In this document: piece by piece, positions 32,308-35,939 of the stretch
How positions within the stretch are numbered: position 1 is the first letter of the stretch
Layout: each line of letters starts with the position of its first letter
Origin: Thermoproteota archaeon
GTDB taxonomy: Archaea > Thermoproteota > Nitrososphaeria_A > Caldarchaeales > Calditenuaceae
NCBI GenBank assembly: GCA_030550155.1
Contig: JAUQPZ010000015.1
Location: 1 to 35,939 of the forward strand
Direction: 5' to 3'
DNA: 35,939 bases
The notes under the pieces: model-generated
What the model saw: only the letters and a program-made list of their open reading frames with translations
Told to the model about the DNA's origin: nothing
The model's database searches: none
Position numbers and translations under genes: made by a program

Positions 32308-33399
32308 ATGGCTAGGCTAAAGCTAGTTGGACTTTCTAAAAGATTCGGTAAACAAGAGGCCGTTAAGAACTTAACACTTGTTGTAGAGGATGGTAGAATG
32401 GCCTGTCTACTGGGCCCATCTGGCTGTGGAAAAACCACCACTCTAAGGATGGTGGCGGGTTTAGAGAAGCCAGACTCGGGAGATATCTATATAGGGGATA
32501 GAAGAGTTAATGACCTACCTCCCTACGAGCGTAATATATCCATGGTATTTCAATTCTATGCCATTTATCCTGGAATGACAGTACATGATAACCTGGCATT
32601 TCCTCTGAGACAGATGAAGGTTCCTAAGAATGAAATAGATAGAAGAGTTAAGGAGATAGCAGATATTTTACGAATTAGTCACATACTTAAGGAGGATGCG
32701 ATAAAATTGCCTGCAGGAGAAAAGCAAAGGATAGCTCTCGGGAGAGCATTAATAAAAGAGCCCGAGATACTCCTACTCGATGAGCCGTTGACAAACCTAG
32801 ACGCTAGGTTAAGAGCGGTGATGCGAAAAGAGTTAAAGAGGCTGCACCTAAAGTTAAAAACAACGACATTGTATGTCACCCACGATCAAGTCGAAGCGAT
32901 GACTTTGGCAGATATGATAGGAGTGATGAATCTTGGAGTACTGCAACAATATGGACCCCCACATGAACTTTACAATAAGCCAGCCAACATATTCGTCGCC
33001 GGTTTTTTGGGGACACCCCCCATGAACTTTCTAGACTTTACTTATATAAAAAATGGAGAAAAATATTTCGATTTCGGAGACTTCAAGATTACCAAATCCG
33101 AGCTGGTAAACATGCTGCCATCCACAATAGAATCTGACGAGCTAGTACTAGGCATAAGGCCAACCGATGTATCCCTTGTTAATTATCCACAAGAGTCTGA
33201 TACGTATGGTTGGGAGATAAAGGTTGTAGAGCCAGTAGGGGATAAATGTATATTGTTTATGAGCTTAGGGGATAAATCCATTCGAGCGGTAGTTCCGGCG
33301 ACTATGACGGGAATAAAGGCTGGCAATGTAGTGGGCATAAGATTCAGACGTGATTCGGTCCATATATTCGATAAAAAGACAGGAAACGCAATATTGTAG
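32308..33399 (+). CDS. MalK/UgpC-type sugar ABC transporter ATPase 1, degenerate signature motif
   Basis: This 363-residue CUT1-type ATPase has an aromatic A-loop residue (F13), Walker A GPSGCGKT (36-43), Q-loop VFQFYAIYP, Walker B LLLDEP (D158, catalytic E159), D-loop LTNLDARLR and switch histidine H192 (VTHDQ). The signature motif is LPAGE (134-138) instead of LSGGQ/E, losing the serine and first glycine that contact the gamma phosphate of the ATP held by the partner. A C-terminal TOBE/regulatory domain (about 240-363, GIRPTDVSL) is present. It energises sugar import at the inner face of the membrane. A second ATPase gene follows after 15 nt; their motif defects are complementary. The permease genes lie downstream on the other strand. 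Confidence 0.93.
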   Translation: MARLKLVGLSKRFGKQEAVKNLTLVVEDGRMACLLGPSGCGKTTTLRMVAGLEKPDSGDIYIGDRRVNDLPPYERNISMVFQFYAIYPGMTVHDNLAFPLRQMKVPKNEIDRRVKEIADILRISHILKEDAIKLPAGEKQRIALGRALIKEPEILLLDEPLTNLDARLRAVMRKELKRLHLKLKTTTLYVTHDQVEAMTLADMIGVMNLGVLQQYGPPHELYNKPANIFVAGFLGTPPMNFLDFTYIKNGEKYFDFGDFKITKSELVNMLPSTIESDELVLGIRPTDVSLVNYPQESDTYGWEIKVVEPVGDKCILFMSLGDKSIRAVVPATMTGIKAGNVVGIRFRRDSVHIFDKKTGNAIL

Positions 33400-33414
33400 A
33401 GAAGGTGATGTAGA

Positions 33415-34503
33415 GTGGCGAATGTTAAGTTGGAGGGAGTTACTAAGCGAGTGGGTAATAGATTATTGGTTGACAACTTTACAGTTAATATAAGGTCTGG
33501 CGAGCTTGTTGCTCTCTTTGGGCCGCCGGGCTCAGGCAAGACGATGGTGCTTAGACTGATAGCCGGCTTAGATACTGTCACTAGTGGCAGGATCTATATT
33601 GATGACCAATTGGTTAACAACCTTAGCCCCGCCCGCAGGGGTGTCGGCATGGTATTTCAGAGTTTTGCGTTATACCCGACATATACGGTCTTTGATAATT
33701 TAGCCTTTCCCCTCCGAAAAAAGCGATTAGCGCAATCCGAAATAAAGACGAGGGTTGAAAAGATAGCTGATATACTCGGGATCAGTCACCTGCTTGAGAA
33801 GAAGCCGGCCTATCTTAGTGGTGGTGAAAAACAGAGAGTTGCGATAGGCCGGGCAATAATAAAAGAGCCAAAGGTGTTGCTGATGGATGAGCCGCTAACC
33901 AATCTTGATGCAAAACTGAGGATACTAGTTAGAACTGAGCTTAGAAGGATTCAACAGGAGCTTGGAATAACTACGATAGTCAGCACACCGGATGATCAAG
34001 AGGCACTGTCTATAGCAGATAAAATAGCTGTAATGCGGCAGGGTAAACTTATACAGTATGACGATGCATCTTCGATATATCAGAAGCCCTCACACATATT
34101 CGTGGCCCAGAATATTGGTACTCCGCAGATAAACATAGTCAGGGCAAAGATACTCGTTGAAGGGAAAAACCCCATACTAGACCTAAATTTTGCAAAGATT
34201 AAATTATCTGTTGACATAGCAAAGATTGGGCAATACGCTGGTAAGGAGATTCTCGTGGGTTTAAGACCCAGCGAAATTATGGTAGGCAAAGTATCAGTAG
34301 GGGACCAGCCAATAAGGGCTAAAGTCGAATTCGTAGAACTTCTAGGCGCCGAGACAATCGTAACGCTCTCGGTCGCGGGTGAAAACCTCACAGCCGTGGT
34401 ACCCCCAGAAACGCCCTTAGAGGTGGGAGATGAGGCGTACCTAACGCTCGATGAGGCCACGATACATGTTTTTGATCCAGATTCCGGTGAATCTATAATT
34501 TAG
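33415..34503 (+). CDS. MalK/UgpC-type sugar ABC transporter ATPase 2, missing switch histidine
   Basis: This 362-residue partner ATPase has Walker A GPPGSGKT (36-43), Q-loop VFQSFALYP, a standard signature LSGGE (134-138) and Walker B LLMDEP (D158, E159). The switch histidine is replaced by proline at residue 192 (STPDDQ in place of VTHDQ). The A-loop aromatic is a valine (V13, KRVGN). Key positions line up residue for residue with ATPase 1, so the two are ancient tandem paralogues. Its own ATP site is therefore weak, while its signature motif can complete the site of ATPase 1. The GTG start has AGGTGAT upstream. A C-terminal TOBE domain is present (GLRPSEIMV). It ends 25 nt before the convergent MalG-type gene. 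Confidence 0.93.
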   Translation: MANVKLEGVTKRVGNRLLVDNFTVNIRSGELVALFGPPGSGKTMVLRLIAGLDTVTSGRIYIDDQLVNNLSPARRGVGMVFQSFALYPTYTVFDNLAFPLRKKRLAQSEIKTRVEKIADILGISHLLEKKPAYLSGGEKQRVAIGRAIIKEPKVLLMDEPLTNLDAKLRILVRTELRRIQQELGITTIVSTPDDQEALSIADKIAVMRQGKLIQYDDASSIYQKPSHIFVAQNIGTPQINIVRAKILVEGKNPILDLNFAKIKLSVDIAKIGQYAGKEILVGLRPSEIMVGKVSVGDQPIRAKVEFVELLGAETIVTLSVAGENLTAVVPPETPLEVGDEAYLTLDEATIHVFDPDSGESII

Positions 34504-34528
34504 AGAAAACCGAAAAATCATGAAATTA

Positions 34529-35419
34529 CTACCTAACTGCTCCAGCCACTAGCCCGCTTATGAGATATCTACGGAATATGGCTATTATAACTAATGCAGG
34601 TAACATTGCCACAACTCCGCCCGCCATCAATATACCCACAGGTTTGTAGGGCTGCGCGGCCATAAATCCTACAATCACAGGCATCGTTCTAGAGAGCTGT
34701 GTTTGTGTAACCATAAATGCGAAGAAAAATTCACCCCACGAGATCATAAATGCAATAATCCCGACAGCCACTATCCCGGGTTTAATGACTGGTAACACAA
34801 CCTTGAAAAGGGTCTCGAATCTTCCATACCCATCCACTCTCGCAGCATCCTCAATATCGGTTGGAATAGTAGTCAAATAAGTGTTAAGAATCCATATATT
34901 CAACGGAAGCGTAAAAGCGGCGTGTACTAATAAGACAGCTGCTAGTGTGTCGTAAAGCTTTAATCCAAAAAAGTTCTGAATTATGATGTAGTAAGGGACC
35001 ACTATTGCGACTGGAGGTATCAGTCGCCCCGCGATGGACACGTAAAATAGCAAAGAGCTTCCCGGAAACCTTACTCTCGTGTAAGCGTATGAGGCTAGCA
35101 TCGCTGCAAAGACGTTTATTAAAACCGTGATTAGCCCAATTATCACGCTATTCATAAGTGCGTTTGGGAACCATCTGGCAACGGCGGGTAAGAAGCTAAG
35201 CCTTCCGCTCTCTTGCAGCCTAGCCTCTATCGCGCTGCTGGCATCAAATATAAACCAGTAATTGAAGTAAACAGGGTTATTCGGTATTATTGTGGGAGGT
35301 ACGGAATGTATCTCAGGCTCTGACTGTAGACTCAGACTCAACATCCAAAGAATCGGCAATAAAACCCAACAGGCGACAACTATTGAGGCAAGCGCTATCC
35401 CAATCTTCTTCTTGTCCAT
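34529..35419 (-). CDS. Carbohydrate ABC transporter permease, MalG type
   Basis: This 296-residue CUT1 permease has six transmembrane helices, beginning near residues 7-29. NALMNSVIIGLITVLINVFAAMLASYAY is the family's conserved second helix region (about 86-113). The EAA loop DIEDAARVDGYGRFETLFKVVLPVIKPG near residues 187-214 docks the ATPase. GGVVAMLPALVIIAIFRRYLISGLVAGAVR is the classic MalG C-terminus. It pairs with the MalF-type subunit encoded 16 nt upstream on the same strand. Both converge on the ATPase pair, an unusual gene order but all parts of one transporter are plausible together. Specificity depends on a binding protein not seen in the window. Confidence 0.95.
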   Translation of the reverse strand: MDKKKIGIALASIVVACWVLLPILWMLSLSLQSEPEIHSVPPTIIPNNPVYFNYWFIFDASSAIEARLQESGRLSFLPAVARWFPNALMNSVIIGLITVLINVFAAMLASYAYTRVRFPGSSLLFYVSIAGRLIPPVAIVVPYYIIIQNFFGLKLYDTLAAVLLVHAAFTLPLNIWILNTYLTTIPTDIEDAARVDGYGRFETLFKVVLPVIKPGIVAVGIIAFMISWGEFFFAFMVTQTQLSRTMPVIVGFMAAQPYKPVGILMAGGVVAMLPALVIIAIFRRYLISGLVAGAVR

Positions 35420-35435
35420 GAGTTACTCCTCCGGA

Positions 35436-35939
35436 CTATGCTCTCAGTCTCAACCTCCCGATCCTTAATGCGCGGAAATACGCTATGATCAGCCCTATAC
35501 TTACTAACACGACCATGAAAGACAATGCAGACGCTCGCCCGAAGTTAAGAAAAGTGAACATTTCGCTAAACGTATAATACGATATTACTGCTGTAAAGTT
35601 TCCCGGTCCACCTGCAGTAATGACGTATACGATATCGAATGTCCATAGTGCCATTAATGTCATGTAGACAGCCACGATAAGCATGAAGGGTTTGAGCCAT
35701 GTGAATGTGATTGATTTGAATCTTGCCCATGACCTAGCTCCATCTATTAACGCCGCTTCGTAAAGCTCCTGTGGTATCGATTGTATGCCGGCTAAGAACA
35801 AAAGCGTAGACAAGGGCAATTGTACCCACAAGAAAGCTAATACGAGGATTAGCATGGCAGGCCACCTAAGGTTAAGCCACGGTACATATGAATCAATCAA
35901 TCCAATAGCCTTTAAAATAGCATTAAATATGCCATAGTT
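35436..35939 (-). CDS. Carbohydrate ABC transporter permease, MalF type (5' end cut by window edge)
   Basis: The frame stays open to the window edge, reading NYGIFNAILKAIGLIDSYVP before the in-frame TTG at 35900, so the true start lies beyond 35939. That opening is the MalF/UgpA segment before its third or fourth helix, so about half of the protein is visible (167 codons). The EAA loop SIPQELYEAALIDGARSWARFKSITFTWLKP and the VYVITAGGPGNFT stretch after it are diagnostic, and the end YFRALRIGRLRLRA is basic. It is the partner of the MalG-type subunit; a sugar-binding protein gene is expected upstream of it, outside the window. Confidence 0.93.
   Translation of the reverse strand, partial: NYGIFNAILKAIGLIDSYVPWLNLRWPAMLILVLAFLWVQLPLSTLLFLAGIQSIPQELYEAALIDGARSWARFKSITFTWLKPFMLIVAVYMTLMALWTFDIVYVITAGGPGNFTAVISYYTFSEMFTFLNFGRASALSFMVVLVSIGLIIAYFRALRIGRLRLRA

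Noticed and set aside
33183-33581. 132-codon minus-strand frame spanning the junction of the two transporter ATPases
   Set aside because: Antisense to intact TOBE and Walker A coding sequence; shadow only.

Overview
The window is archaeal chromosome. Diagnostic genes are a group II chaperonin (thermosome), RNA polymerase subunit K (RpoK/Rpb6), a two-subunit 2-oxoacid:ferredoxin oxidoreductase with the YPITP motif, and TATA-box promoters that often sit only 25-30 nt before the start codon. Many TTG and GTG starts, AGG/AGA arginine and ATA isoleucine codons and the ferredoxin-linked metabolism fit a thermophilic member of the TACK group (Aigarchaeota/Thaumarchaeota-like). The exact lineage is inference. 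No rRNA, tRNA, CRISPR array, insertion sequence or origin was recognised.

Layout. (1) 136-4262: a DAO-family FAD oxidoreductase, a small zinc-ribbon protein, and a coupled pair: a membrane-anchored HdrD-like iron-sulfur oxidoreductase and a 5-formyl-THF cyclo-ligase-like protein. (2) 4318-11370: a tightly packed envelope cluster of small membrane protein, MoxR ATPase, DUF58 protein, polytopic membrane protein, secreted anchored protein, a lone DppC-like permease with a large extra domain, then a PPC-domain secreted protein with its own promoter. (3) 11367-14350: 2-oxoacid:ferredoxin oxidoreductase beta and alpha (minus strand). (4) 14486-18287: an amino-DNA methyltransferase, a family 2 glycosyltransferase, a MIP18-family Fe-S assembly protein and a divergent DUF763 protein. 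(5) 18381-20300: thermosome followed by rpoK. (6) 20443-25312: a 56-residue ribbon-helix-helix protein, then hisG-hisD-HAD phosphatase-hisB-hisH in overlapping order. (7) 25370-26449: an AmrS-type radical SAM enzyme. (8) 26466-35939: a visibly more A+T-rich carbohydrate island, bordered by the decayed 3' end of a ribose-type ABC permease gene. It holds an aldose-epimerase-like protein, three Gfo/Idh/MocA dehydrogenases, a creatininase-family amidohydrolase, two MalK-type ATPases and, converging on them, MalG- and MalF-type permeases; the last runs off the window.

The island looks like an uptake and oxidation/epimerisation route for an unidentified sugar or cyclitol; the binding protein is probably beyond position 35939. 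Its two ATPases have complementary defects in their ATP-site motifs, which predicts an asymmetric heterodimer with one full and one degenerate ATP site. The other leading candidates for undescribed biology are the MoxR/DUF58/solo-DppC envelope operon and the HAD phosphatase placed where a histidinol-phosphate phosphatase is needed.
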